6,391 nt of DNA, taken from Planococcus sp. (in: firmicutes) (GTDB taxonomy: Bacteria > Bacillota > Bacilli > Bacillales_A > Planococcaceae). Below, piece after piece: positions 5,119 through 6,391 of the stretch. The stretch covers positions 1-6,391 of the forward strand of contig JASLAI010000296.1 of the NCBI GenBank assembly GCA_030147225.1, read 5' to 3'. The position numbers and the translations under genes are program-made. Under the pieces are notes generated by a model that made no database searches, was not told the DNA's origin, and worked only from the letters and a program-made list of their open reading frames with translations. How positions within the stretch are numbered: position 1 is the stretch's first letter; each line of letters begins with the position of its first letter.

Positions 5119-6391
5119 CTACTTTAAAGCTCTGCTGTGAAAATACTGGCTAAACACATCACGCAAAAACTCTGGCATAAAATAAGTTTTGGCGGCTCTT
5201 TTCAAACTTGGGAAAAAGTAGCCAAAAGTCAGCATGTCCAGGGTAACTAACCGATAGATTTGATCATGCACAGCCAACTTTCCGTTGATATAAAAGCGAT
5301 GATCGACAAGCTCCATATTTAAGTGAAGCATTTTGCCGAAGACTACACCTCTAAATCCCATTCCCTTCAGTTCGAGCTGCGGCCATTCCGAGTTTAAAGA
5401 CTGGAGGTAGATCTCCTTCAATTCAGCACCACTCAACTCGACAAGGCAAGGATTGATAGGATGAGGAAGCATTTTATGAAAATCATAGCGTGTCATAGCC
5501 CCTTCAGGCATATCTTCCAAAAATATCCCGGCGTTAAACAAGGCGCAATCTGCTTCAGCAAAATCAATCAGCGCTTGGCCAAATAAAATTCCGAGTTCTG
5601 AATCCTTGAACCATTCCGCCTTGAGTTTTTTCGTACTGTGGAATATCAGCTCATCTAACTGTTTTTTTCCTTGTTCGACTAAAAATTCATCAAAGCCTTC
5701 TTCCACTTCATGCAAACTGGAAGTCTCGATCAGCCTCGCTTTGGTTTTTTCAAACACTTCTTCTACAGTAATGTGTCCGATATAATACCCGAACTTTCCT
5801 GCAGCACCTAACAGCGTATCGCCCTGCCACTTTCCTTCATGGAAAATATGATGGGTATGGGCGCCGAGCAGGATATCGATGTCAGGGCATAACTCGGCTA
5901 ACAGCTCATCTTCTCTGATTCCGAGATGCGAAAGACAGATAATTAGATCCGTATCTCCTTCAATTTCTTTCACGACCTGGACAATCGATGCTTTCGCATC
6001 TGTAATTTCCCATCCTAATTTACGGTAAAATGGGGTAAATTCTGCAGTCGCTCCAACAAGACCGATACGGGTTCCTTTAGCGGTGTGGATAATATGATAG
6101 GGTTTTGCCCATTCTGGACGATGGCCCTCTAAATCGAATAAATTCGACACCACCACTTCGAAATCTGCCTGTACATACAAATCATTAAGTTCTTCTTTTG
6201 AAAGCGTAATGCCTTCATTATTTCCGATTGTTACCGCATCGTATTCTGCCTCATTCAGCAGAAGCACGTTGCCTTTGCCGGTTGTTCCTTCCGTATAAGG
6301 ATGAGAACGGTCAGCATGGTCTCCGATGTCAAAAATCAGGCATACATCCCCTTCTTCTTCGTGCCATCTTTTTCGATCAGCTAAGAATGAC
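5119..6391 (-). CDS. yunD: YunD-like metallophosphatase/5'-nucleotidase family protein, N-terminus cut by window edge
   Basis: The frame stays open to the right edge: 423 residues are visible and the true start lies outside the window. A start at the internal GTG (6267) would cut off conserved sequence. It belongs to the calcineurin-like metallophosphoesterase plus 5'-nucleotidase C-terminal architecture (UshA/CD73-like); the B. subtilis relative is YunD. In visible numbering, motifs include DIGDHADRSHPYTEG (21-35, the GD metal site), TIGNNEG (54-60, the GNHE block with Asn for His), LSHLG (153-157) and GAHTHH (176-181, the GHxH block). The C-terminal half has FNAGIF (285-290), matching the substrate-pocket region of 5'-nucleotidases. 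The upstream DxH motif should lie in the missing N-terminus. The visible part has no signal peptide. The precise substrate is unknown. No terminator is seen between this stop and the lysW promoter. Confidence 0.9.
   Translation of the reverse strand, partial: SFLADRKRWHEEEGDVCLIFDIGDHADRSHPYTEGTTGKGNVLLLNEAEYDAVTIGNNEGITLSKEELNDLYVQADFEVVVSNLFDLEGHRPEWAKPYHIIHTAKGTRIGLVGATAEFTPFYRKLGWEITDAKASIVQVVKEIEGDTDLIICLSHLGIREDELLAELCPDIDILLGAHTHHIFHEGKWQGDTLLGAAGKFGYYIGHITVEEVFEKTKARLIETSSLHEVEEGFDEFLVEQGKKQLDELIFHSTKKLKAEWFKDSELGILFGQALIDFAEADCALFNAGIFLEDMPEGAMTRYDFHKMLPHPINPCLVELSGAELKEIYLQSLNSEWPQLELKGMGFRGVVFGKMLHLNMELVDHRFYINGKLAVHDQIYRLVTLDMLTFGYFFPSLKRAAKTYFMPEFLRDVFSQYFHSRALK

Noticed and set aside
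1..6391. Mobile element, CRISPR array, defence system, tRNA or rRNA
   Set aside because: No transposase-like product, direct-repeat array, target duplication or structured RNA gene was seen. The repeats found are short hairpins at gene ends.

Overview
This window comes from a low-to-moderate GC Gram-positive bacterium of the order Bacillales. LipA, YutD and YunD all closely resemble their Bacillus subtilis homologues as I remember them, and yunD/lipA/yutD are neighbours in that lineage too. The B. subtilis genes I recall between yunD and lipA (yunC and the spore-linked yunB and lytH), and yutC between lipA and yutD, are missing here. Two amino-acid/sodium-type transporters sit there instead. 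This suggests a non-sporulating or divergent Bacillales member; a Planococcus-like organism is plausible but is inference only.

Every gene reads on the minus strand, so transcription runs from high to low coordinates. From right to left: (1) yunD, a calcineurin-like metallophosphatase/5'-nucleotidase-family protein cut off at its N-terminus by the window edge. (2) A 361-nt leader holding a sigma-A-like promoter, a complete lysine riboswitch (L box) and an intrinsic terminator just ahead of (3) an NhaC-family transporter, best read as the lysine-regulated transporter LysW rather than a housekeeping Na+/H+ antiporter. It ends in its own terminator. (4) A sigma-A-like promoter and an NSS-family (LeuT-fold) amino-acid transporter, followed 15 nt later by (5) a 43-residue single-pass membrane protein resembling the MetS small subunit of MetPS-type importers; a perfect 13-bp hairpin terminator closes this two-gene operon. 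(6) A candidate promoter, lipA (lipoyl synthase) and, 3 nt later, (7) yutD (DUF1027), cut off at its C-terminus by the window edge.

The middle of the window is thus an amino-acid uptake block. The LysW unit should be shut off by transcription termination when intracellular lysine is high. The NSS/MetS pair probably imports methionine, alanine or similar neutral amino acids with Na+. The flanks are housekeeping genes: lipoate cofactor synthesis and a nucleotidase-like enzyme.

No mobile element, CRISPR array, tRNA, rRNA or wholly new system is visible. The most informative content is what simple ORF calling misses: the riboswitch with its terminator, the tiny MetS-like gene, and corrected starts for both transporters.
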